Assembly (NCBI GenBank): GCA_964624625.1
Contig: CAZUXW010000017.1
Span: 1-47,654 of the forward strand
Reading direction: 5' to 3'
DNA: 47,654 nt
Source: PALSA-1180 sp964624625
GTDB lineage: Bacteria > Oederibacteriota > Muellerivitia > Muellerivitales > Muellerivitaceae
Part shown: positions 7,153-14,533 of the stretch, in pieces
Layout of the letters: every line of letters begins with the position of its first letter
Numbering within the stretch: the first letter of the stretch is position 1
The notes under the pieces: model-generated
Database searches by the model: none
The model's input: only the letters and a program-made list of their open reading frames with translations
Told to the model about the DNA's origin: nothing
Translations under genes and position numbers: made by a program

Positions 7153-8427
7153 TTGAAAAAGATCGTCACTCTCTTTTTAATGACCACGGGGTTCCTGGCG
7201 GCTGATGCCCCCTTTCTTTGGGCGCAATCCACGGCTACCAACACGCCCACCAACACCCCCACCCTTACTTTAACCATCGTTGTCACGAATACTCCCTCCC
7301 CTTCGATGACCTCTACCTTCACCCAAACCCCTTGGACCCACACTCGGACCCCGACCAGCACTCCCACGAACACCCCCACGAATTCCCCGACCAATAGTCC
7401 CACCAAGACGGTTACCGCCACGACGACTCCCTTTGGTACCGCTACCCCGACACCCGCGGTTATTCAACTCGCGTTGGGACCGGCTGAACCAGCCAATTCC
7501 ATCCAGTCCCCCGGTGCTGCGAATATTCCGGCGTTGCAACTGCAAGTAACCAACAATAGCAACGTGGCGGTGACCTTGACGGGCCTGAAGCTGACCGCTT
7601 CGGGATCGGGTGACGACGCCGCAGGGATCACCCTGGTCTCCCTTTACCTGGATGGCAACAACAACGGGCTCCTGGATGGAGGGGATAGCCTAGTCAGCAT
7701 CGCCACTTACAACGCCGACAACGGAACCGCGTCCTTCGCCGGGAGCGATCTTTTAGCCCCATTGGGTGTCAATAATTACCTGGTGACCTACAGCTTTTCC
7801 GGTACCGCCCCCAACGGCACCTACCAGCCTCGTGTGGCCGTCAATGCCGATGTCACCGGCGTCGATGCCGCCTTCGGTTTTCCGGTTTGGGTCTTCGGGG
7901 CTCCCGTCACCGGCGCGATCATAACCCTGGGAGGACCCACGCCTACCTGGACCTGGACGATCACACCCACGCCCGCCATCTCAGTGACACCCACGATCAC
8001 ACCCACGCCTTCGGGCCCCGTCACCCTTATCTACGTCAACGGCTCGTCGGCTTGCGCGGGCGCCCTCGGCTGTTCCGTCACGATCGTGGACCAATGCCGC
8101 CAGCTTCAGCTGGACAGCACCACCTCCTACATGATCATGAGGATTTGCGCCCTTTGCGGCGTCTGCCAGCCCTCGGACATCATGACCATGCGCTTGACCA
8201 AAAGCTGGGATGAGATCTGCGCCTATTACGGAATCGACTGGACCACTTTCGTGGTGGACCTGCAGGCCCGCATCAACACGCTCAAGCCGGAGATCGACAC
8301 CCCGGCCCAGCTGATCCGGGGGGCCGCGAATGACCCGAGTTCCATACCCTATGTTGATTACAGCTCGATGCCGGCCACCCTCACGACCGGCTCCACGTTC
8401 AAGGAGGTTTGCCCGCTATGTCCTTGA
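7153..8427 (+). CDS. Secreted Thr/Pro-linker protein with shared calcium-type module and novel helical C-terminus
   Basis: The start is a TTG, with a signal peptide at 1-25 (hydrophobic core, end FLWAQ); 424 residues. A Thr/Pro/Asn linker (26-97) leads to a ~155-residue beta domain (100-257) that recurs in two other proteins in the window. Its core is LYLDGNNNGLLDGGDSL, an Asp/Asn-Gly loop like a dockerin or EF-hand calcium loop. A second short linker follows. The C-terminal ~100 residues (from about 295) are Cys-rich and helical, with SDIMTMRLTKSWDEICAYYG and a conserved DW.TFV. This last domain recurs at the end of the next gene product. I do not recognise it as a named family. The gene opens a three-gene operon and overlaps the next start by 10 bases. 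Confidence 0.8.
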   Translation: MKKIVTLFLMTTGFLAADAPFLWAQSTATNTPTNTPTLTLTIVVTNTPSPSMTSTFTQTPWTHTRTPTSTPTNTPTNSPTNSPTKTVTATTTPFGTATPTPAVIQLALGPAEPANSIQSPGAANIPALQLQVTNNSNVAVTLTGLKLTASGSGDDAAGITLVSLYLDGNNNGLLDGGDSLVSIATYNADNGTASFAGSDLLAPLGVNNYLVTYSFSGTAPNGTYQPRVAVNADVTGVDAAFGFPVWVFGAPVTGAIITLGGPTPTWTWTITPTPAISVTPTITPTPSGPVTLIYVNGSSACAGALGCSVTIVDQCRQLQLDSTTSYMIMRICALCGVCQPSDIMTMRLTKSWDEICAYYGIDWTTFVVDLQARINTLKPEIDTPAQLIRGAANDPSSIPYVDYSSMPATLTTGSTFKEVCPLCP

Positions 8428-10229
8428 AACAATTTCTACTCCCACTCTTACTGCTGCTTTCGCCGATCACCGCCGCCGCGGGAAGCATTTATCCCATGGA
8501 GTGCGGCAGTCTGCGCCGTGAAAACCGCAGCTTAAGCCCCAGCCCCCTGACGAACCCGCTCAAGGTCGCGTGGGTGACCCCGCCCTGCTCGGACTTGGGC
8601 AATCCCGTGCTGAACCCGATTATTCTCACCGATCACGTGATCCAGGCCTTCCAAAAAGGGCTCCGCTGTTTCGACCGAGTGACAGGCGCCAGGATATGGA
8701 CCTGGACCTGCGATACGAAAACCCAAATATGGAACAGCCCCTGCTACGACGGCGGCCGCGACTTGGTTTACGTGAGCACCTACAACGGCGACACCCTGGC
8801 CCTGGACGCGGCCACGGGCAACGCGGCCTGGTATTTCGCCCACCAAGCCGCCTCTTCCGCGGCCCAGTTTTCGAGCCCTCTTTATGTGGGCGGCAAATTG
8901 TATGTTGGCAACGGCGGAACGGGCTTCCTCTGCCTGGATCCGGATACCCGCCAGGTCCTTTGGAATTTTGATTTCACCGCCTATTTCGGGACCCCTTACC
9001 AAAATCCCACCTGTACTCCTGCCTTTGACAACGGCATGATTTACCTGGCCACCACCTGCGGCGACCTTTTCAGCCTGGACGCCGGCAGCGGGTCGGTCCA
9101 ATGGCATGTCAAACAGCAGTTGACCCACGTCAATTGCCCCCTCCTTTCCAACGAGTATGTCTATACCATGGGGAATTTAAGCCAGGTCGAGTGCCGCAGC
9201 CGCGTGGATGGTTCCCTGGTTTGGACCGCCGACACCCACACGCTTTTCGGCCAAACCAACGGCAACCTGGCCCTCTGCGGGGACATCCTGGTGGTTCCCG
9301 GGGATTCCTGGAGGGTCTGGGGCCTCAACCGCTACACCGGCGCGAAAATTTGGTGCACCCTGCTGACCGGCAACTACGCTTTCAACACCCCGATTGTCGT
9401 TTGCGGCAAGGTTTACATCTCAGCCTGCCATGGGGATTTTTACAGCCTGGACGGCCAAACCGGCAATATCGAGTGGCGTCTTTTCCACGGTTCCGACCTG
9501 ACCTTCGTGGGCTGGGCCGAGGCTGACGGCCAGCTTTTTGTGGCCAACAGCGCCAGGAAGATGATGTGTTTTACTTCCGTGACGCCCGGCAATCCCGCGA
9601 ACTGCGTCTGCAACCTGAGCGCCACGCCGGTTCCTTTCTTCACGCCCTCGCCCGCGCCGACGGCCCTTTTGCTGACCAATCCCAATTGCCCTACCAATAC
9701 CCCCACGCCAAGCCCCACGCCCACGGGAACCTTGACGCCGGTGAATACCCCGACGATCACCCCGACCCCCACGATCACGCCAACCCCCACCTGGACCTTC
9801 ACGCCACCGCCCACCGGGGTACCGACCCCCATCTACAAGAATACCGACACCCAGGTGGCCCTGGTCCTGGGATGCCCCGTCTCCATCGTGGACGAGGCCC
9901 GCCTGCTCAATCTGTCGCCCGAGATCACCTACTTCATCATCCGCTTGACGATCCATTGCGGCTGCCATCCCCGCGACATCATGATCCTGCGCTTGAACAT
10001 GGGTTGGGACGATATCGCCAAACTTTACGGCCTGGACTGGGCCACCTTCGTGATGGAGGTGACCAACCTCACCGGCAGCCTGCTCCCGGAGGGGGCGACG
10101 GCGAACCAAACCTTGAGGGCCGACGCCAACGATCCCTCGGCTTTCCCCACGGAAATTCCGCCGACGCCAGTGCCGACCAACCAGCCCTTGACTTTCCAAC
10201 CGCCCGTTGAGGGAGGAGCCTGCCCATGA
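8418..10229 (+). CDS. Secreted PQQ-type beta-propeller protein with helical C-terminal domain
   Basis: A 603-residue protein. The start at 8418 is set by AAGGAGG at 8401-8407; a start three codons earlier lacks correct spacing. The signal peptide ends near residue 22. Residues ~25-400 form an eight-bladed PQQ/BamB-like propeller, with repeats of the type GSVQWHVKQQ, FSLDAGSG and YSLDGQTGNIEWR. Catalytic PQQ-binding residues are not evident, so it may be a binding or scaffold protein. A Thr/Pro linker (~404-472) precedes a helical domain (VSIVDEARLLNL ... RDIMILRLNMGWDDIAKLYG) homologous to the end of the previous gene product. It overlaps its upstream neighbour by 10 bases and its downstream neighbour by 4 (ATGA), so translation is coupled. 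The next gene is its tandem paralogue. Confidence 0.88.
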   Translation: MSLKQFLLPLLLLLSPITAAAGSIYPMECGSLRRENRSLSPSPLTNPLKVAWVTPPCSDLGNPVLNPIILTDHVIQAFQKGLRCFDRVTGARIWTWTCDTKTQIWNSPCYDGGRDLVYVSTYNGDTLALDAATGNAAWYFAHQAASSAAQFSSPLYVGGKLYVGNGGTGFLCLDPDTRQVLWNFDFTAYFGTPYQNPTCTPAFDNGMIYLATTCGDLFSLDAGSGSVQWHVKQQLTHVNCPLLSNEYVYTMGNLSQVECRSRVDGSLVWTADTHTLFGQTNGNLALCGDILVVPGDSWRVWGLNRYTGAKIWCTLLTGNYAFNTPIVVCGKVYISACHGDFYSLDGQTGNIEWRLFHGSDLTFVGWAEADGQLFVANSARKMMCFTSVTPGNPANCVCNLSATPVPFFTPSPAPTALLLTNPNCPTNTPTPSPTPTGTLTPVNTPTITPTPTITPTPTWTFTPPPTGVPTPIYKNTDTQVALVLGCPVSIVDEARLLNLSPEITYFIIRLTIHCGCHPRDIMILRLNMGWDDIAKLYGLDWATFVMEVTNLTGSLLPEGATANQTLRADANDPSAFPTEIPPTPVPTNQPLTFQPPVEGGACP

Positions 10230-12601
10230 GAAACCTGAACCCTAAAGCCAGCTCTTACCACGGAGATACGGAGAACTCGGAGAGAGGCCTTCAATTGGAA
10301 AATATGAACCATAAATCATTTGGGTTTCTCCGTATCCTCCGTGCCTCCGTGGTGAAATCAATTATGTTTATAGCCTTTGCGGCTTCGCCCGTTTTCGCGG
10401 CGCCCGGCATCTATCCCATGTGCGGGGGGGACCTGCGGCGGGAGAACCACAGCCTGGCGCCCTCCGGCATCACCAATCCCCTCCAGGTGAAATGGATTTC
10501 ATCCGCCTGCGCCAGCATCGACACGCCCGCGGGCGGGCCTGTGGTGCTGGCCGACCGCGTCATCCAAGCCTTCGTCCACGGCATCCGCTGCGTGGACCGG
10601 GCCACGGGCAACCAGCTTTGGGCCTGGCCCTGCCCCAGCGTGGAGCTTTACTACACGCCCACTTATGATCCGGACCGCAACGTCCTTTATGTCTCCCGCA
10701 TGGACGGCAGCACCCTCTGCCTTTCGGTCATGACTGGAGAGGTCCTCTGGTACTTCTACGAGAACGACGCGGCCGGAGTGGGCGAGTTCAGCTCGCCCCT
10801 CTACGTCAACAACCGCCTCTATGTGGCCAACGGCGGGGCTGGATTCTGCTGCCTGGACCCGGACACCCACCAGGTCATTTGGCGCTTTGATTTTTCCGCC
10901 TACATGGGAACCGCCTTCCGCGACGGCATCGGCACTCCTGCCTATGACAACGGCTCCATTTATTTTTCCACCCGCAACGGCCACATGTTCTGCTTGAGGG
11001 AAACCGACGGGCATTGCCAATGGCACATCCACGAGAATTGCTGGCGCCAGAACGGGCTCTTGTTGAGCGACAATTACGTCTATTCCATGGCCAACCAGGG
11101 AACCCTGTCCTGCCGCAACCGCGCGGACGGCAGTTTGGTCTGGAGCACGGGCTTGACCGGAACCACCGACGGCAACCTGGCCATCTGCGGCAACCTCTTG
11201 ATCGTGCCGGGCGACTCCTGGAGGATTTGGGGCATCGACATGAACACGGGCGCCCAGGTTTGGTGCACGAAGCTGATGGGCAATTTCGCCCGCAACACCC
11301 CCTTTGTTTCCTGCGGCAAGGTCTATATCTCGGCCTGCCACGGGGACTATGTGGGGCTGGACGGACAAACGGGGAAGATCGAGTGGCAATACCACCATGG
11401 GGTGGAATACACCTTCGTGGAATGGGCCGAGGCGGACGGCAATCTCTTCGTGGGCTGCAAGGATGGCCGCATCTTTTGCTTTGAGCCTGTCACCCCGGGC
11501 AACCCGGCCCTCTGCGTCTGCAACTTAAACTCGACCCCGGTTCCTACGGCTGTACCCACGGCTACGCCGACCTTGACGCCGACGCCCATCGCCACGACCA
11601 CGCCGGGATGCTCGGGAGGGGCCTGCCTGGTAAGCGACAGCACCCACAACCAGGTCTATTTCGACCCCAATAACGCGGTTCCGGCCAATGACGGCGCTGG
11701 CCGCGATTGGAAAAATCCGGATTACGCTCCCACCGGTCCTTGGACCAATGCCCAAAGCGTCACCCAGCCTCCTGGCGAGTGGGTTCCCCCCTGCAGTTCC
11801 ACCGGCGCCAACCGCGATTGGATCGCGCCCTTGTCCAGCGGCCTGCCGCCGACCCTGGCGGACACTTACTTCCGCAACAACTTCACCCTGCCGGCCGGGG
11901 TGACGGTGACCAGCGTTAACTTTACCTTGAGCGCCGACAACTCGGTGGAAGTCTGGCTGAACGGGAATTACCTGGGGCTTTATACCGGCCCCATCATCGG
12001 GGACAGCCATCTTTACGCCCGCTGCGCTCCCGTGACGGTGCTCCCGTCTTATTTCAAGTCCGGGACCAACGTTTTGTCCTTCAGGCTGATCAACACCATG
12101 ACATTCCACGGTTTGACCTACGAGTGCTGCTTGGGCTATGGCTGCTCCGGGGCTCCCTTGACCCCGACCTCCACTCCGACCGGCACTCCGACCGATTCGC
12201 CGACCATTACCCCGACGCCGACCGGGACTTGGCTCACCTCCACGCCCACCAACTCGCCGACGGTCACGCCTACGGCCACCCTGTCGGTTTCGCCGACCTT
12301 GACGCCGGAGTTGGTCTGTCATCCGGTGGGTTATCCCAATCCCTCCAAGGGGGACCCTATCAAGTTCAATGTGGGAGGAGGCCCCTATGACGAGATCCAC
12401 GTGAACGTCTATACCACCAGCTTGCGGAAGATCTGCCGCTCGAAACACGAATGCCACAACCAGATCCAGGAAAACGTCGAGTGGGACTTGAAAGACGACA
12501 CAGGGGCCCCGGCGGCCAACGGGCTGTACTTCGTGGAAATAGAGACCAACCAGAGGGGCACAATCAAGAAACACGTTTCGAAATGCTTGATCCTCAAATA
12601 A
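10226..12601 (+). CDS. Secreted PQQ-type propeller protein with jelly-roll-like domain and FlgD/T9SS-like C-terminus
   Basis: A 791-residue protein. The start at 10226 overlaps the previous stop (ATGA) and has GAGGGAGGAG seven bases upstream, so it is well supported. Residues 11-44 are encoded largely by a palindromic repeat; the signal peptide core follows (45-58, ending SPVFA). Then come a PQQ/BamB-like propeller (~60-455) about half identical by eye to the product of 8418, a short linker, and a ~185-residue domain with VEVWLNGNYLGLY resembling a galactose-binding jelly roll. A second Thr/Pro linker (~644-690) is followed by a C-terminal domain (695-791) that starts YPNPSKGD and ends KKHVSKCLILK, typical of FlgD-Ig or type IX sorting domains. 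Probably surface-attached. A terminator follows 53 bases later. Confidence 0.88.
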   Translation: MRNLNPKASSYHGDTENSERGLQLENMNHKSFGFLRILRASVVKSIMFIAFAASPVFAAPGIYPMCGGDLRRENHSLAPSGITNPLQVKWISSACASIDTPAGGPVVLADRVIQAFVHGIRCVDRATGNQLWAWPCPSVELYYTPTYDPDRNVLYVSRMDGSTLCLSVMTGEVLWYFYENDAAGVGEFSSPLYVNNRLYVANGGAGFCCLDPDTHQVIWRFDFSAYMGTAFRDGIGTPAYDNGSIYFSTRNGHMFCLRETDGHCQWHIHENCWRQNGLLLSDNYVYSMANQGTLSCRNRADGSLVWSTGLTGTTDGNLAICGNLLIVPGDSWRIWGIDMNTGAQVWCTKLMGNFARNTPFVSCGKVYISACHGDYVGLDGQTGKIEWQYHHGVEYTFVEWAEADGNLFVGCKDGRIFCFEPVTPGNPALCVCNLNSTPVPTAVPTATPTLTPTPIATTTPGCSGGACLVSDSTHNQVYFDPNNAVPANDGAGRDWKNPDYAPTGPWTNAQSVTQPPGEWVPPCSSTGANRDWIAPLSSGLPPTLADTYFRNNFTLPAGVTVTSVNFTLSADNSVEVWLNGNYLGLYTGPIIGDSHLYARCAPVTVLPSYFKSGTNVLSFRLINTMTFHGLTYECCLGYGCSGAPLTPTSTPTGTPTDSPTITPTPTGTWLTSTPTNSPTVTPTATLSVSPTLTPELVCHPVGYPNPSKGDPIKFNVGGGPYDEIHVNVYTTSLRKICRSKHECHNQIQENVEWDLKDDTGAPAANGLYFVEIETNQRGTIKKHVSKCLILK
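10256..10357. repeat. Palindromic element inserted in coding sequence (8-base-period class)
   Basis: The left arm (10256-10286, units of CGGAGA) and right arm (10325-10356, units of TCTCCGT/CCTCCGT) are imperfect inverted repeats. The element lies in frame between the well-supported start codon of the propeller gene and its signal-peptide core. Confidence 0.8.
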
Positions 12602-12654
12602 GCAATTTGAGGAATTAAGATCGACGCCATTCCAACACCCTCCAGCTTTTTAAG

Positions 12655-12684
12655 GCGCGCCGACCCCATCGGCGCGCTTTTTTT
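12655..12684 (+). terminator. Rho-independent terminator of the 7.1-12.6 kb operon
   Basis: GCGCGCCGA (12655-12663) and TCGGCGCGC (12669-12677) form a nine-base perfect stem around CCCCA, followed by seven T. The sequence is close to the terminator at 6964, including the preceding AAGGCGCG. Confidence 0.92.
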
Positions 12685-12787
12685 GTGGGATCATCCAAAT
12701 AACCGTGTTTCGCAGATGGGGAATTTAACGAGAAAAGATCCAGCCGTTGTCCCTATTCGTCGGCGGTAAATAATATTTTTTTGTGGA

Positions 12788-13486
12788 TTAAAACAGGGCA
12801 GAAAAGCGGCTGAAAACCTTTTCGGAAATTTTTCCAAGGGCTGCCGCGTTTTGGGAAAGTTGGTCCTCGATCCTCTCGGGGCGGTTGGGCCCGCCTTGCG
12901 GCGTCAATTCCTTGGCGTAAAGGGTGGACCAGCTTTTAACCATCTCCTCCGTCACTTCCAAATGACATTGAAAACCATAGGCATTGCCGCCGACCCTGAA
13001 TATTTGATTGGGGTAATAGGCGCTTTGGGCGAGCCTGACGGCCTTTTCAGGAAGGGTGAAGGTATCGCCGTGCCAATGGAAGGCGTTGAAGGAGTGGGGA
13101 AGTCCGAGAAAGAGGTTGTCCCTTTTTCCTTCCTGGGTCAGTTCCACCGGATACCAGCCCACCTCCGGGACGGCCCCGCGGAAAACCTGGGCTCCCGCGG
13201 CCTTGGCCAGCATTTGCGAGCCCAGGCAAATGCCCAGCACGGGAATATTCCCGGCGAGACATTGACGGATGGCGTTCAGTTCCGCCGTCATCCAGGGATA
13301 TTGACTTTCCTCGTAGACGCCCATGGGTCCGCCTAAAACAATCAGGCCGTCGCCAAGCCTTTCGGGAACCGCCTCTCCCTTGAAGGGTTTTAGGATTTCA
13401 AACCCCACTTTATGGGCCTTGAGGATACCGGCCAAGAGGCCGGGACCCTCGCAGTCGATATGTTGAAAGAAGGTGACATGGGCCAT
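12788..13486 (-). CDS. Class I glutamine amidotransferase-like protein
   Basis: A 232-residue cytoplasmic protein with the full triad of a class I glutamine amidotransferase: nucleophile Cys87 in LGICLGSQ, and His175 and Glu177 in GFQCHLEVTEE. LIVLGGPMGVYEE (48-60) is the usual oxyanion strand. It is a stand-alone GMP-synthase-like domain, a group that includes gamma-glutamyl hydrolases of polyamine or amino-acid catabolism as well as uncharacterised members. No synthetase partner is nearby, so the acceptor is unknown. The start lacks a clear ribosome binding site. It is transcribed divergently from crcB. Confidence 0.88.
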   Translation of the reverse strand: MAHVTFFQHIDCEGPGLLAGILKAHKVGFEILKPFKGEAVPERLGDGLIVLGGPMGVYEESQYPWMTAELNAIRQCLAGNIPVLGICLGSQMLAKAAGAQVFRGAVPEVGWYPVELTQEGKRDNLFLGLPHSFNAFHWHGDTFTLPEKAVRLAQSAYYPNQIFRVGGNAYGFQCHLEVTEEMVKSWSTLYAKELTPQGGPNRPERIEDQLSQNAAALGKISEKVFSRFSALF

Positions 13487-13522
13487 GGGACACCAATTCA
13501 GGGGCAGGAATTTTTAATCTGC

Positions 13523-13566
13523 GATGACGCCGTCATCCGGGGTCCGTTCCCAAGATTCCAATCTTG
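13523..13566. promoter_or_regulatory. Two short inverted repeats between the divergent amidotransferase and crcB genes
   Basis: GATGAC-GCC-GTCATC (13523-13537) and CAAGATT-CC-AATCTTG (13551-13566) are perfect inverted repeats. The second overlaps the predicted -35 of crcB (13564). They may be operators. Confidence 0.35.
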
Positions 13567-13592
13567 CCGGACGAATTAATTTCATTTAGGAT
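13564..13592 (+). promoter_or_regulatory. Possible sigma70 promoter of crcB
   Basis: TTGCCG (13564-13569) and TAGGAT (13587-13592) with a 17-base spacer, 31 bases before the crcB start. The -10 match is partial. Confidence 0.4.
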
Positions 13593-13623
13593 AGTGGCAC
13601 CACTTTTTGAAGGCAAGGGAGCC

Positions 13624-13995
13624 ATGGAAAAATACCTGATTATCGCCGTTGGAGCCGCAGCGGGGGCCTTCTCCCGCTTTTGGCTGGGATCCTGGGCGGC
13701 GGATAAATGGGGCTCCCATTTTGTCATCGGAACCCTCCTCATCAACCTGATCGGCTGCTTTGTGCTGGGTCTATTCCTGACCCTGCATGACCGGGGATTA
13801 TTCACCCCCAACGCACGGCTCCTGGTAGCCATCGGTTGGTGCGCCTCCTTCACGACTTATTCCACTTTTAGCTGGGACACCTTCAAGTATATACAGGAAG
13901 GAAACCTCAAATTAGCCGCCTTAAATGTCACCTTGACCCTGGTCGGTTGTTTATTCGCCACCTGGGCCGGCGTCACAGCCGCCAAGATGCTGTGA
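13624..13995 (+). CDS. crcB: CrcB/Fluc fluoride ion channel
   Basis: A 123-residue, four-helix membrane protein. The ATG at 13624 follows GGGAG; the longer in-frame start at 13564 lies inside the predicted promoter. Family marks are clear: GTLLINLIGCFVLG (N41 is the conserved pore Asn) and FTTYSTFSWDT (76-86, including the Phe and Thr residues that line the fluoride path and the central sodium site). Fluc dimers export fluoride passively and protect enolase and pyrophosphatase. A DUF190 gene follows after 13 bases, a pairing known in other bacteria. I looked for a fluoride riboswitch upstream and did not find its conserved core. Confidence 0.93.
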   Translation: MEKYLIIAVGAAAGAFSRFWLGSWAADKWGSHFVIGTLLINLIGCFVLGLFLTLHDRGLFTPNARLLVAIGWCASFTTYSTFSWDTFKYIQEGNLKLAALNVTLTLVGCLFATWAGVTAAKML

Positions 13996-14008
13996 GAGGG
14001 ATGTTTAT

Positions 14009-14338
14009 ATGAAACTCCAAGGGAAATGCAGGGCTTTGAGGATTTATTTGGACGAGGAATTAAAATGGAAGGGCCAGCTTTTATACAGGGCCGTTGTGGA
14101 GAAGTTATTGAAAGAGGGAATCGCCGGGGCGACGGTATTCAAGGGAATTGAGGGATATGGGTCCTCGGCCCATATTCATTCGGCTAGGATCCTGGAGGTC
14201 ACCGAGAATCTTCCGGTGATGATCGAAGCCCTGGATAAGGCCGGTTCAATCCAAAAGGCCCTCAAATCCCTCGTTGGGATGCTTCCACCCCACTGCCTCG
14301 TGACCATCCAGGAAGTGACCGTGGTCCGAAAGGGGTAG
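14009..14338 (+). CDS. DUF190 family protein
   Basis: A 109-residue soluble protein with the DUF190 pattern: LRIYLDE near the start, YRAVVEKLLKEGIAGATVFKG in the middle, then GYGSSAHIHS and a final VTIQEV. The fold is a PII-like ferredoxin barrel. DUF190 genes commonly follow crcB, so a regulatory or accessory role in fluoride export is inferred. It is 13 bases downstream of crcB with AGAGGG ahead of the ATG, so the two form an operon. Confidence 0.88.
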   Translation: MKLQGKCRALRIYLDEELKWKGQLLYRAVVEKLLKEGIAGATVFKGIEGYGSSAHIHSARILEVTENLPVMIEALDKAGSIQKALKSLVGMLPPHCLVTIQEVTVVRKG

Positions 14339-14429
14339 CTGGGTGACGTTTAAAAATGAGTTGAACGTGCCAAGTCCTCAGAATTAACCCCAAAAAAACC
14401 ACCTTTTGGAGCAACATTTTGGGTGAAAG

Positions 14430-14438
14430 TGGTATAGT
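14430..14438 (+). promoter_or_regulatory. Extended -10 promoter candidate for the GH5 gene
   Basis: TG-G-TATAGT at 14430-14438, about 96 bases before the GTG start. No good -35 at normal spacing. Similar TGN-TATAAT-like boxes precede three other surface or transport genes. Confidence 0.45.
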
Positions 14439-14533
14439 TATTAAAACGATTTTGTTGAGCACCTACAACAGATTCCAGAAACAAGCTGCAACTCGTTTCC
14501 GCTCATTTCTGAATCATTAAAAATAGGTATACC

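Noticed and set aside
13490..13623. Fluoride riboswitch upstream of crcB
   Set aside because: GATGACGCCGTCATC gives a hairpin, but the conserved fluoride-aptamer core and the pseudoknot partner near an ATGACTCCT-like segment are absent.
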